Shown: positions 1-9,929 of the stretch, in pieces
Numbering within the stretch: the first letter of the stretch is position 1
How the letters are laid out: every line of letters begins with the position of its first letter
Origin: an uncultured Pseudomonadota bacterium
GTDB lineage: Bacteria; Myxococcota_A; UBA796; GCA-2862545
DNA length: 64,000 bases
Direction: 5' to 3'
Assembly (NCBI GenBank): GCA_903861005.1
Contig: CAIOSP010000001.1
Location: forward strand, 62,001 to 126,000
Translations under genes and position numbers: made by a program
Notes under the pieces: model-generated
The model's database searches: none
What the model was told of the DNA's origin: nothing
Seen by the model: the letters and a program-made list of their open reading frames with translations, nothing else

Positions 1-1407
1 CCGGCGGTCACGATGCTCGCGGCGGCGTCCTGCGCGGTGATCGCCCTGGTCGCCCTCGCCAGCACGCTGTCCGAGCTTCGCGGCGGCGACGACCTGTGGA
101 GCTCGATGCAGCGCGTCGGCCTCGGCGCGCAGGACAGCAACGCCGCGCACGACGTGGACCGCGAGGTGTTCGCGCCGTCCGACCGTGGCGGTGCGTCGTG
201 GGCCGACGTCGGCTCCGGCCGCGCGTCGCGCGTGGAGGGCGCCCCCCCAGCCGGCACCGTCGAGGCGCCGGTGGTGGTGATCGTCGTGCGGATGATCCAC
301 CCCGACGAGCCCACGATCGTCGCGCTATCGCGGGTGCACGAGTGGTCGCCCATCCGCGTGTTCCCGATCCGCACCGATCGGTTCGATGAGCGCGCGTTCC
401 TCACCGACGACCCCACGCTCGCGAGCGCGCCGCAGTCGCTGCTCGCGCACATCGCGGCGCTCTCACCGGGCGTCCTCGACAACGTACGGATCGGCGCGGC
501 GCTCACCCCAGACGACGGCACCGCGGACCACGCGCGCACGGTCGCCGGACACGCCGCGACCCTTGCCCGCACCGCCGAGATCCGCTGGCATGACGACACG
601 TCGCGGCGCCTGTTCGCGCGCGGCGGGCTCCAGGTGGGCGAGCTCCGCGAGGCGCTCCAGCACCACGAGATCGTGACCCGTTTCCAGCCCATCTACGACA
701 GCCGCACCGGCGTCGTGCTCGGCGCGGAGCTGCTGGTCGAGTGGGAGCACCCCGAGCTGGGCCCGCTCTCCCCCGGGCGCTTCCTGCCGCGCTTCCAGCG
801 GATGACCGAGTTCTCGGCGCTCACACAGGAGGTCTTCGCCAACGCGTGCCGCAAGGTCGCCGGCTGGGAGGCCAAGCACGCGCGTCGGTTTCAGGTCGTG
901 GTGAACGCCGGCGTGCGTGACCTGTGCGCGCACGCGACCTTCGGCGTGGTGGCTCACCTGCTTCACCACGTCGGCGAGGGCCACGTGTGGGTGGACGTCG
1001 ACGTCGACGAGCTGCTCAAGGTGGACGACCGGCAGCGCGCCATGCTCATCGCCCACGGGGAGGTTGGCCTGGAGCTGCTCGCGACCGGCCTTCGCGCCGA
1101 GTCGCAGCTTGACGACTTGGAGGGCCTGCCCGTGGTGGGCGTGAAGATCGACGTCCACCGCTTGAGCCGCAAAGGCTGGAGCGAGGTGACGCGACTGGCG
1201 CACGCGGCTCGGATGCGGGGCTACGAGGTGCACGCCGTCCGGGTCGGAGATCCGGAGAGCCTGGAGCGCGTGGTGGCGATCGAGTCCATCGCGTTCGTGC
1301 AGGGCTACGCGCTGTCAGCGCCGGTCGACGAGGCGACGATGGACCGGATCGCCGCCCACCGCGCGCCTGTGCGGTCCGAGCGGGCCGCGCAGGCGAACGA
1401 CGGCTGA
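1..1407 (+). CDS. Degenerate GGDEF-EAL domain protein, 5' end cut by window
   Basis: The reading frame is open to the first base, so the true start probably lies outside; the first internal ATG is at 13. The beginning reads as a hydrophobic helix (LAAASCAVIALVALAS). A stretch around residues 90-190 resembles a diguanylate cyclase fold (VVVIVVRM, then RIGAALTPDDGT) but has no GGDEF motif. The last 250 residues resemble an EAL domain: GAELLVEW keeps the Glu of EAL, VVVNAG keeps the Asn, VKIDVH keeps Lys-Ile-Asp and QGYALSAPV closes the domain. The DDFGTG loop and the Glu of the ExE strand are missing, so c-di-GMP hydrolysis is unlikely. I infer a binding or scaffold role. It converges on the metallohydrolase downstream. 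Confidence 0.75.
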   Translation, partial: PAVTMLAAASCAVIALVALASTLSELRGGDDLWSSMQRVGLGAQDSNAAHDVDREVFAPSDRGGASWADVGSGRASRVEGAPPAGTVEAPVVVIVVRMIHPDEPTIVALSRVHEWSPIRVFPIRTDRFDERAFLTDDPTLASAPQSLLAHIAALSPGVLDNVRIGAALTPDDGTADHARTVAGHAATLARTAEIRWHDDTSRRLFARGGLQVGELREALQHHEIVTRFQPIYDSRTGVVLGAELLVEWEHPELGPLSPGRFLPRFQRMTEFSALTQEVFANACRKVAGWEAKHARRFQVVVNAGVRDLCAHATFGVVAHLLHHVGEGHVWVDVDVDELLKVDDRQRAMLIAHGEVGLELLATGLRAESQLDDLEGLPVVGVKIDVHRLSRKGWSEVTRLAHAARMRGYEVHAVRVGDPESLERVVAIESIAFVQGYALSAPVDEATMDRIAAHRAPVRSERAAQANDG

Positions 1408-1420
1408 TCGCGGGATCAGG

Positions 1421-2782
1421 TCACAGCAGGTCGACGACCTCACCGTACATCGGCACCTGCGCTTCCAGACCCAACGCCCCACGCACGCGCACCCGCATGG
1501 CGTCGCACGCCTCAGGCGTACCGTGGTTGAGCCAGATCTTCTTGGGTGGCGTGGGCGCGGTGGCCAGCCACGCCATCAGCTCGTCGGCGTCCGCGTGCGC
1601 GGAGAGGTTGTCGAGCGATTGCACCTCGCAGTGCACGGGCACGTACTCGCCGAAGATCTTGATCGACGCCTCACCGCGCAGCATCCGATCCCCGCGCGTG
1701 CCGCCCGCTTGGTAGCCGGTGAACAGCACGGTGTTGCGCGGGTCGGGCGCGAAGGCGCGCAGGTGGTGGACCACGCGACCGCCGGTCGCCATGCCCGACC
1801 CCGCCAGGATGATCGACGGCGTGGTGGACGCGGACAGCTTGGCCGACTGCTCGGCGGACTCGACGATGATCGGCAGGTCGCAGATCTCCTCGATCTCGCC
1901 GGGGTCGAACACGCCGCGCGGCGCGAGCTTGCGGAACACGCCCGTCGCGCGCGCGGCGAGCGGGCTGTCCAGGTAGACCGGCACGCGGGGGATCTTACCG
2001 GCCTTGAGCAAGCGGTTGAGGTGCAGGAGAACGCGCTGGGCACGGCCGACCGCAAACGTCGGTACGACGACCACGCCGCCGCGCGCCACGGTTCGGCACA
2101 CCACCTCGGCGAGCTCGTCCTCGGAGTCGTCTGTGGGGTGCGGCCGCGCGCCGTACGTGCTCTCGAGCACCATCGCGTCGCACGCGGGCGGCGCCTCAGG
2201 CGGGCCCAGCAGCGGGTCGACGGGTCGCCCGATGTCGCCCGAGAAGACGATCACCTTGCCGTCGATCTGCATGCGGACCATCGCCGCGCCCAGGATGTGA
2301 CCCACCGAGTGGAAGGACACCTGGATGTCGTCGGTTACGACGAGCGGCTCGTTGAACGGCACCGGGCGGATCAAGGAGATCGCGTGCTCGGCGTCGCGCA
2401 CCGTGTAGAGCGGCTTGGCGGGGCGGTGCTTGGACCAGCCGCCACGGTTGGCGTGCTCCGCCTCCTCCTGCTGGAGGTGGGCGGTGTCGGGGAGCAAGAT
2501 CGCGCACAGCGCCGCGGTGGCGGACGTGGCGTAGATCGGCCCCTTGTAGCCCTGAGACACCAGCAGCGGAAGGTAGCCGGTGTGGTCGATGTGCGCGTGC
2601 GTCAGCACCACCGCGTCCAGCGTGGACGGGTCGATCGGCGTGGGCTTCCAGTTCAACTCGCGCAGCTGCTTGAAGCCTTGAAAGAGCCCGCAGTCGATGA
2701 GCACGCGCGACCCGTTGTGCTCGACCAGGATCTTGGAGCCGGTGACCGTACCCGCAGCGCCAAGGAACGTGAGTCGGATCAT
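1421..2782 (-). CDS. MBL-fold beta-CASP metallohydrolase (RNase/exonuclease-like)
   Basis: 453 residues beginning MIRLTFLGAAGTVTGS, the usual opening of metallo-beta-lactamase/beta-CASP proteins. The zinc signature THAHIDHTGY is near residue 62, the second His at SVGHILGAAM, and FSGDIGRP supplies the Asp. The beta-CASP part contains VPTFAVGRAQ, and the RMMBL end contains LSAHADADEL and LNHGTPEA. Related proteins (archaeal CPSF-like, bacterial YSH1-type) are RNA endo/exonucleases in the cytoplasm. The ATG at 2782 was chosen because GAGGT lies 7 bases upstream and it starts the domain exactly; longer in-frame starts add unrelated sequence. It follows the cardiolipin synthase-like gene by 88 bases on the same strand. 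RNA as substrate is inferred from family. Confidence 0.88.
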   Translation of the reverse strand: MIRLTFLGAAGTVTGSKILVEHNGSRVLIDCGLFQGFKQLRELNWKPTPIDPSTLDAVVLTHAHIDHTGYLPLLVSQGYKGPIYATSATAALCAILLPDTAHLQQEEAEHANRGGWSKHRPAKPLYTVRDAEHAISLIRPVPFNEPLVVTDDIQVSFHSVGHILGAAMVRMQIDGKVIVFSGDIGRPVDPLLGPPEAPPACDAMVLESTYGARPHPTDDSEDELAEVVCRTVARGGVVVVPTFAVGRAQRVLLHLNRLLKAGKIPRVPVYLDSPLAARATGVFRKLAPRGVFDPGEIEEICDLPIIVESAEQSAKLSASTTPSIILAGSGMATGGRVVHHLRAFAPDPRNTVLFTGYQAGGTRGDRMLRGEASIKIFGEYVPVHCEVQSLDNLSAHADADELMAWLATAPTPPKKIWLNHGTPEACDAMRVRVRGALGLEAQVPMYGEVVDLL

Positions 2783-2870
2783 AAAGTGACCTCGGGGTGT
2801 GCGCGAGGCGACAGGCCAGCGCGTTCGATCGGTAGGCTGGATTGCAACCCGCGCGCCAAGCGGCGAACGC

Positions 2871-4313
2871 CTACAGGTAGGGCGCGAACAGGTGCGCGAT
2901 CCCGTCGCGGACCTGAAGCAGCAACGGACGCTCAAGGAGCGCGTCCTGGGTGAGCTCAGTGCCCCGATCTCGCCGCGCCTCGAACAGCTCTGTCAGCGTC
3001 GCCGCGAGCTCGGGCGAGTACGCCTCAACCAGCATCTCGAAGTTGAGCTTGAGGCTGCGCGGGTCCCAGTTGCACGAGCCCACGGCCGACCACTGCCCAT
3101 CCACGATCATCACCTTGGAGTGGTCGAACGGCGGCGGCTGCGTCCACACACGCACGCCCTGCGCGAGCACGTCCGGGAGGGCCGCGCCCATCGCCCACTG
3201 GGCCATCGGCTGGTTGGAGCGCTCGGGCAGCACCACCTCGACCGACACGCCGCGCCGCACGGCCGCGCCCATCGCCCATACCAGCGGCTCTTCGGGCAGG
3301 AAGTACGGCGTGAGAATGCACACGCGCTCCTGCGCGCAGGCGAGCGCCTGCAGGTAGGCGTGCGCGGCCTTGTCCTGGTCCTCGTCTGGGCCATCGGGGA
3401 TCACACGCGCGACCGTGTCGCCGGCGGGCGCGAGCGTCGGGAACCACGTGGGGCCTTCGAGCGCCTCGGCGGTCTCCCACTGCCAGTCCCACGCGAAGAG
3501 CGCCATCAGCTCGGCGACCACCGGCCCGTCAAAGCGGAAGTGCAGGTCGCGGTGCGCGTGCTGGCCCTGCTCAGACGCGACGAACCGTCCGCGCACGTTC
3601 ATGCCGCCGGTGAACCCGACCTCACCATCGACCACCAGCACCTTGCGGTGGTTGCGCAGGTTGATGAACGCCATGCGGAACGGGTCGAAGCTCCACAGGA
3701 AGCGATCCCAGCGAAGGTCGGCCGCGCGAAGGAGCGGGATGATGGTCGGCCACGAGAACCACACGCCGACGCCATCGAGCAGGACGCGCACCTCCACGCC
3801 GCGCGCCTTGGCCGCCGCCAGCGCGTCGACGAAGCGCCGCCCCCAGTCATCCCGATCCACGATGAAGGTCTGGAACGCCACGCTGGACTGGGCATGGGCG
3901 ATCGCGTCGAGCATGGCGGGGTACGCCTCGTCGCCGTCGATCAACACGCTGACCCGGTTGCCGGGCAGCAGCGGCGAGTCGACGATCTGGTCGATCGAGT
4001 GGCGCAGGGGCGCCAAGACCTCAGGGACAGACGGCTCGACGTGAGGCTCGACCACCGGCGCGCGCTCGGGCACATCGGCACGAATTCGCTCGGCCTTGCG
4101 CCGGATGCGGTTCACGCCCAACACCAGGTAGCTGACCGCGCCTACGAACGGAGACAGCCAGGTCAGCGCCAGCCAGCCGGCCGCCGACTGCGGGCGCTTT
4201 CGGCTGATCAGCACGTGGAAGCTGATCAGCAACGCCAGCAGGAGGTGAACGCCGAACAACGCGGCGGCGGCGGCGGTCGGGTCCTCGATCGAGGTCCAAT
4301 GGCGGACTGTCAA
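2871..4313 (-). CDS. Phospholipase D family / cardiolipin synthase-like protein
   Basis: 480 residues. Two N-terminal membrane segments (about residues 15-36 and 45-67) are followed by two phospholipase D catalytic motifs: NHRKVLVVDGEVGFTGG (His222) and DHSKVMIVDG (about residue 405), each HxKxxxxD followed by G/S-rich sequence. This layout is that of bacterial cardiolipin synthase, which joins two phosphatidylglycerols at the inner membrane. The start is a TTG at 4313 with GGAGG 10-12 bases upstream; no in-frame ATG or GTG fits before the first membrane segment. It is divergent from the EEP-family gene across an 81-base gap holding an 18-base palindrome. Another PLD-type lipid transferase is possible. 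Confidence 0.85.
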   Translation of the reverse strand: MTVRHWTSIEDPTAAAAALFGVHLLLALLISFHVLISRKRPQSAAGWLALTWLSPFVGAVSYLVLGVNRIRRKAERIRADVPERAPVVEPHVEPSVPEVLAPLRHSIDQIVDSPLLPGNRVSVLIDGDEAYPAMLDAIAHAQSSVAFQTFIVDRDDWGRRFVDALAAAKARGVEVRVLLDGVGVWFSWPTIIPLLRAADLRWDRFLWSFDPFRMAFINLRNHRKVLVVDGEVGFTGGMNVRGRFVASEQGQHAHRDLHFRFDGPVVAELMALFAWDWQWETAEALEGPTWFPTLAPAGDTVARVIPDGPDEDQDKAAHAYLQALACAQERVCILTPYFLPEEPLVWAMGAAVRRGVSVEVVLPERSNQPMAQWAMGAALPDVLAQGVRVWTQPPPFDHSKVMIVDGQWSAVGSCNWDPRSLKLNFEMLVEAYSPELAATLTELFEARRDRGTELTQDALLERPLLLQVRDGIAHLFAPYL

Positions 4314-4330
4314 CCCGATATGACCCTCCA

Positions 4331-4348
4331 GGGGTGGACATCCACCCC
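4331..4348. promoter_or_regulatory. 18-bp palindrome in divergent promoter gap
   Basis: GGGGTGGA-CA-TCCACCCC is a perfect inverted repeat with 8-bp arms and a 2-base centre. It sits in the 81 bases between the divergent starts at 4313 (minus) and 4395 (plus), just upstream of the SD of the cardiolipin synthase-like gene. The symmetry and position fit a dimeric repressor operator that could control both genes. No regulator is identified. Confidence 0.45.
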
Positions 4349-4394
4349 CTCACACGGGCACCCTACTTCAGTCCAAGCCGCCAGGGAGAGCCAA

Positions 4395-5309
4395 GTGCGA
4401 GCCATCACCGTGATGACCTGGAACGTGCGCTACTTCGGGCACGGCCTCCGGGGTCTGTCTTCGACCGAAGGTGGAATGCGACGCGTCGCCAAGGCGCTGG
4501 CCAGCCTGGAGACGCTGCCGGACCTGGTCGCGCTGCAGGAGGTGGAGACCCGGTCGTTCCGCGCGGGGCTGGGCGGCCTACCGCAGCTGGAGCGCTTCCT
4601 GCGCGTGCTGGACGAGGAGCTGGAGGTCCACGGACGCACGGAGCGCTTCTCGGGGCTGTACTACCCAGCGCACCGCTACAAGCTGGGTCCGATGCCACCG
4701 GTGTACACGACGGGGCTGGCCATGCTGGTCGGCACACGTCTGGAGGTCGACGTCGACAACGCGGACGCGCCGCATGACATCACGCACATTCGAATTCCGT
4801 CCTTCCGGCACCTCAAGCAGCGCCGGGTCGTGGCGCACGCGCGGGTGCGCTTGCGCGACACAACCGAGACGCTCGACGTGTTCAACACGCACATGTCGCT
4901 CCCGGCCTTCTTCGAGGTTGGCCCCACCAAGGTGTCGGAGCGCATGGGTGACGGGTCGAACCAGGTCGCCGAGGTGCGCGCGCTGCTCGACTATGTCGCC
5001 TCGCGACGCGCAGGCGCGGCGCTGATCGTCGGCGACTTCAACACCCGTCCCGGGTCGCCCACCTACCAGGAGATCACCACCGCCGGCTTCACCGACGGGT
5101 TCGCGCACGCCAACGCGCTCGACGACGCGGCTCTGCACGAGCACGCGACCGCCGGCTTCGCCCACCGTCGCATGCACATCGACCACATGTTCTCGTCGCC
5201 GGACGTGCGCTGGGCGAGCGTGGAGAGTGACCGATTCGGCACGCGCGGCCGGTTCCACGGCATCTCGGATCACACGCCCAAGATCGGCCAGCTGACGCTG
5301 ACCTTCTGA
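4395..5309 (+). CDS. Endonuclease/exonuclease/phosphatase (EEP) family protein
   Basis: 304 residues. EEP-fold motifs occur in order: MTWNVRYFG at the start, ALQEVE (metal-binding Glu), NTHMS, VGDFNTRPGS, HIDHMF and SDHTP at the end. The family contains DNase I-like nucleases, sphingomyelinases and inositol phosphatases; the substrate cannot be read from the motifs. No signal peptide is visible, so it is probably cytoplasmic. The GTG at 4395 was chosen because GGGAGAG lies 4-6 bases upstream and translation reaches the first motif within 10 residues. Its divergent partner is a phospholipase D-type protein, so a lipid or phosphodiester theme is possible but unproven. Confidence 0.85.
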   Translation: MRAITVMTWNVRYFGHGLRGLSSTEGGMRRVAKALASLETLPDLVALQEVETRSFRAGLGGLPQLERFLRVLDEELEVHGRTERFSGLYYPAHRYKLGPMPPVYTTGLAMLVGTRLEVDVDNADAPHDITHIRIPSFRHLKQRRVVAHARVRLRDTTETLDVFNTHMSLPAFFEVGPTKVSERMGDGSNQVAEVRALLDYVASRRAGAALIVGDFNTRPGSPTYQEITTAGFTDGFAHANALDDAALHEHATAGFAHRRMHIDHMFSSPDVRWASVESDRFGTRGRFHGISDHTPKIGQLTLTF

Positions 5310-5409
5310 CAAGTCGTGCACGCCGAACACGGCGGGCAACGGTCGCTTCCTTGCGACCCGTTCATGGACGCGCTACCTCGGCCAAACCTCACTCCAAGCG
5401 AGACTTTGC

Positions 5410-6198
5410 ATGCGCATCCCCTCCCTGCTCCCTGTCGCCTTCGCCCTCACGCTCGGCGGTTGCAGCTCCGGCACCACCTACGGCCTTTGGGTCATCTCCC
5501 TCGGCACGCCCGCCACCAGCGGCACGTCCAGCTGCGACGAGAACTACGACCACGCCCGCTGCCTGGAGAACTCCACGGACGGCAGCAGCAAGTGGACCAT
5601 CGAAGACAACGCCCAGGTCTCGGACGGTCTGCAGTTCGTCGAGGTGCTTGAGGGCACGGGCGACGGCGCGTTCCTCGTGTTCGACGGCCAGGTCTATCCG
5701 GGCACGCTCGACAAGGACGCCTTCACCTTCGAGTGGAAGTCCACCACCAAGTCGCTCCACTCCGAAGACTTCGAGGGCGACTACGAGTTCATCACGGACG
5801 AGAACTCGGTCATCAACACCAAGTTCACGTTCACGCTGGGCAAGGACGCCGGCACGCTGTCGGGTAAGCTCGCGCAGACCGTCACCTCCACGTACAACGT
5901 GAAGGAGACCGACCAGCCGAACAACGATCAGGTGCTCGGCTACGTCGGCCAGATCGACGACGACGCCACGCGCTACCTCGAGAACACGAACGACATCGGC
6001 GAAGCCGACGGCCGCTACAACTCCGCGGACCTGGAAGAGTGCCAGGCCACCGACTGTGAGATCGCCGTGGTCGAGAACACCACGACGAACTGGGACCTGT
6101 CCGGCAACTTCGCGACGGACCAGTCGATCGGCACCATCGGCGATTACCAGGACGTCGTGCAGACGCCCGGCGCCGACCCGGGCGACGTGCTGAACTAG
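5410..6198 (+). CDS. Putative lipoprotein, unknown function
   Basis: 262 residues starting MRIPSLLPVAFALTLGGC, a lipoprotein signal peptide with lipobox LGGC at Cys18. The mature part is rich in Asp, Thr and Ser, with segments such as EDNAQVSDGLQF and TFTLGKDAGTLSG that suggest beta-structure. I recognise no domain. No strong SD precedes the ATG. It converges on rpoN, with a 9-bp GC hairpin between the two genes. Probably exported and lipid-anchored, role unknown. Confidence 0.75.
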   Translation: MRIPSLLPVAFALTLGGCSSGTTYGLWVISLGTPATSGTSSCDENYDHARCLENSTDGSSKWTIEDNAQVSDGLQFVEVLEGTGDGAFLVFDGQVYPGTLDKDAFTFEWKSTTKSLHSEDFEGDYEFITDENSVINTKFTFTLGKDAGTLSGKLAQTVTSTYNVKETDQPNNDQVLGYVGQIDDDATRYLENTNDIGEADGRYNSADLEECQATDCEIAVVENTTTNWDLSGNFATDQSIGTIGDYQDVVQTPGADPGDVLN

Positions 6199-6213
6199 TT
6201 CCCGCGGCCGCGC

Positions 6214-6235
6214 GGCGTCGTGCTCGCACGACGCC
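6214..6235. terminator. Hairpin between convergent genes
   Basis: GGCGTCGTG-CTCG-CACGACGCC is a perfect 9-bp stem with a 4-base loop, placed between the lipoprotein stop at 6198 and the rpoN stop at 6240. No T-run follows on either strand, so if it terminates transcription it is not a classical intrinsic terminator. Confidence 0.5.
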
Positions 6236-6239
6236 CGAG

Positions 6240-7568
6240 CTAGCGAGCGGTGCGGCGGTCCCTGCTGGACGGGATGCCGATGCGCTCGCGGTGCTTGGCC
6301 ACCGTGCGACGCGCGACGCCGCTGAGCCCGCTCTTGGTGAGCAGCTCGGCGATGGCGTCGTCCGACAGCGGGCTGCGCTTGTCCTCGCGCGCCACGATGT
6401 CGCGAATGGCGGCGTGCAGGCCCGCCTCGGACGTGTCCTGGCCGCTGCCGCGGTTGGCGAACAGCTCGCGCAGCGCGACGGTGCCGCCGGACCAGCGGAA
6501 GTAGCGCCCGGTGACCGCGCGCGAGATGGTCGACGTGTCGCGCTGAAGGACCTCGCCCACCTCGGCCATGGTGAGGTTCTGCAAGTGGTCTGCGCCCTGC
6601 GAGAAGTACAGGTGCTGACGCTTCACGGCGATCTCGGCGACCTGCTTCACCAGGCTGTGGCGCTCTTCCAGGCAGCGCATGACCCAGCGCGCCTGCTCCA
6701 GCTTCTCCACGGCTTCGTCGCGGGGGGGGCCCGCAGGCAGCGCGCGCACGCGGGCCTCATAGGACGGGTCGAGCTTGACCTGGCTTCGCGCCGCGTCGTG
6801 CATCTCCACGCGCCACTCGCCGGTGTCCGGATCCTGGACGATGTCCATGGAGGGGCGGACGTAGTCGGCCTCTTGATCCGCGTAGCCGCGCGCGGGCGTG
6901 GAGCCGACCTCCTCGCGCAGCATGCGGTGGTACTCCTCGACGTCCTCGGGGTCCATGTCGAGGGCCTTGGCGATCGGCGCGTAGCGGCCGCGGGTCAGGT
7001 CTTCGAGGTGGTCGCGGATGATGTCGGGAAAGAACGGGTCCTCGGGCCACTGCTCGCGCACCATGTAGGTGAGGTACTGACGCAGGTTGGATGCGCCGCA
7101 CCCTGAAGGGTCGAGGCCCATGACCACAAGCTGCGCGCTCTCGGCGTCGCCCACGGTGACGCCCGCCTCAGCGGCCACATCCTCCAGGGTGACGCCAAGG
7201 AAGCCGCGCCCGTCGAGGTTGCCCAGGAGGTACATCCCGGCCTGCCGCTCCTCGTCCGTCGTCATCTCCAGGCGGAACTGGTCGGCCAGGTGCTCGAGCA
7301 GGTCCGCGGAGGCGGACATGCGGTCTTCAATGGGCGGGAGGTCGTCGTCCGTGGCGCGCCGCGCGAACGCCTTGCCCACCTCGGTGCCGCGGCCGGTGTC
7401 CACAATGCGGGACAAGGCCGGGTTGGAGGACACCACCTCGTCCAGGTAGCCTTCCATGGCCACGTCCGGCAGCTCGATCATCTCGACCAGCTGACGCTGC
7501 ATGGGCGTCAACGTCAGCGATTGCTGCTGACGCATCTCGCCGCGCATCACCATGCCGAGAGAAACCAA
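6240..7568 (-). CDS. rpoN: RNA polymerase sigma-54 factor RpoN
   Basis: 442 residues, slightly short for the family. Region I, which binds activators, is clear near the start: [19 protein letters not shown] followed by a helix ending SNPAL. The core-binding region follows, and the DNA-binding end carries the RpoN box [15 protein letters not shown], which reads the -24 element. Sigma-54 directs activator-dependent transcription from -24/-12 promoters. The start is TTG at 7568 with a perfect AGGAGG 8 bases upstream; the nearby ATG codons lack such a site. It is divergent from guaA. A near-consensus sigma-54 promoter lies about 60 bases upstream of the start codon (separate entry). Confidence 0.95.
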   Translation of the reverse strand: MVSLGMVMRGEMRQQQSLTLTPMQRQLVEMIELPDVAMEGYLDEVVSSNPALSRIVDTGRGTEVGKAFARRATDDDLPPIEDRMSASADLLEHLADQFRLEMTTDEERQAGMYLLGNLDGRGFLGVTLEDVAAEAGVTVGDAESAQLVVMGLDPSGCGASNLRQYLTYMVREQWPEDPFFPDIIRDHLEDLTRGRYAPIAKALDMDPEDVEEYHRMLREEVGSTPARGYADQEADYVRPSMDIVQDPDTGEWRVEMHDAARSQVKLDPSYEARVRALPAGPPRDEAVEKLEQARWVMRCLEERHSLVKQVAEIAVKRQHLYFSQGADHLQNLTMAEVGEVLQRDTSTISRAVTGRYFRWSGGTVALRELFANRGSGQDTSEAGLHAAIRDIVAREDKRSPLSDDAIAELLTKSGLSGVARRTVAKHRERIGIPSSRDRRTAR

Positions 7569-7628
7569 GTTCTTCGCCTCCTGTGGTGGGACTACTCCAC
7601 TTCATGCCACGGGGAGGAACGGCTTGCA

Positions 7629-7644
7629 AGCAAGATCCGTGCCA
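7629..7644 (-). promoter_or_regulatory. Sigma-54 (-24/-12) promoter driving rpoN
   Basis: The minus strand reads TGGCACG-GATC-TTGCT, matching the sigma-54 consensus TGGCACG-N4-TTGCW at every defined position. GG and GC are 10 bases apart, as required. It points to rpoN; transcription would begin near 7618, leaving a leader of about 50 bases before the TTG start. I saw no other -24/-12 match in the intergenic gaps of this window. Confidence 0.8.
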
Positions 7645-7736
7645 CAGTCCGTGCGACGCTAATCTTGCGGGTTCCGCTGCCCGTCGATACCCGGGCGCCC
7701 GGCACGGGCGCGTTCCCCGACCGGCGGAGGGCGCGC

Positions 7737-9287
<1,551 letters not shown>

Positions 9288-9300
9288 GCGCGTAGAGGCT

Positions 9301-9324
9301 GGGCGCCGCCACGTCGCGGCGCCC
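9301..9324. terminator. Hairpin between guaA and convergent gene
   Basis: GGGCGCCGC-CACGTC-GCGGCGCCC is a perfect 9-bp GC stem with a 6-base loop. It fills the 39-base gap between the guaA stop and the convergent stop at 9327. No T-run follows. Confidence 0.5.
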
Positions 9325-9326
9325 GC

Positions 9327-9824
9327 TCACGCGAACCGACGCCCCAGGTCCGCGCAGATCGCCTCCAGGCAGGCCTGATCGAGCGCGTCAAACGCCGCCG
9401 GATGGTCGCTGTCCAGGTCGAGCACGGCCAGCAGGCGGCCGTCCGGCGTCAGCACCGGCACCACGATCTCGCTGTTCGTCGTGCCGGAGCACGCGATGTG
9501 GTCAGGGTGCGCGTGTACGTCGGGCACCAGCTGCGTCACGCGCGTGCGGGCCGCGGCGCCGCACACGCCGCGCGAGAAGGCGATGCGCGTGCAGCCGTGG
9601 CCACCCTGGTAGGGGCCCACGATCAGCAGGTCGTCGGACACCGCGCGGTAGAAGCCGGTCCAGTGGAACCAGTCGAAGCCGTGGGACAGCTCGCAGGCGA
9701 CGGTGGCCAGCGCCGCGATCCAGTCGTCCTCACCGTCGAGCAGGCCGCCGATCGACAGCGCGACGTCGTCGTAGCGCTGAGCGCGCGCCGCGGGATCGGA
9801 GGGGAAGGAGAGTGGTACCAACAT
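9327..9824 (-). CDS. Free methionine-(R)-sulfoxide reductase (GAF domain)
   Basis: 165 residues forming a single GAF domain. The three family cysteines are present as Cys78 (GGHGC), Cys88 (RGVCGAA) and Cys112 (HIACSG); their spacing of 10 and 24 equals that of E. coli fRMsr (84, 94, 118). The domain closes with the typical SEIVVPV and GVLDLDS-like (AVLDLDS) strands. The enzyme repairs free methionine-R-sulfoxide in the cytoplasm after oxidative damage. The ATG at 9824 has GAGG 5 bases upstream. It is divergent from the YceI-like lipoprotein gene. Confidence 0.92.
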   Translation of the reverse strand: MLVPLSFPSDPAARAQRYDDVALSIGGLLDGEDDWIAALATVACELSHGFDWFHWTGFYRAVSDDLLIVGPYQGGHGCTRIAFSRGVCGAAARTRVTQLVPDVHAHPDHIACSGTTNSEIVVPVLTPDGRLLAVLDLDSDHPAAFDALDQACLEAICADLGRRFA

Positions 9825-9900
9825 GTCAGCCTCGCGGGTTCTGCACGAGTGGAGCGACCCTATCCGCGCAAACGGATGTAGAAGGCCCGGCACCAAACCC

Positions 9901-9916
9901 AAACGCCGAGGCGTTT
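9901..9916. promoter_or_regulatory. 16-bp palindrome ahead of the YceI-like gene
   Basis: AAACGCC-GA-GGCGTTT is a perfect inverted repeat ending 2 bases before the SD (AGGAGG) of the gene starting at 9930, inside the divergent gap 9825-9929. It could be an operator or a small leader hairpin next to the ribosome site. Confidence 0.4.
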
Positions 9917-9929
9917 CCAGGAGGTCCCC

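Noticed and set aside
1523-2953. Long open frame antisense to the MBL protein
   Set aside because: Arg/Val/His-rich translation without motifs, entirely inside a strongly supported minus-strand gene. It is a typical high-GC antisense artefact.
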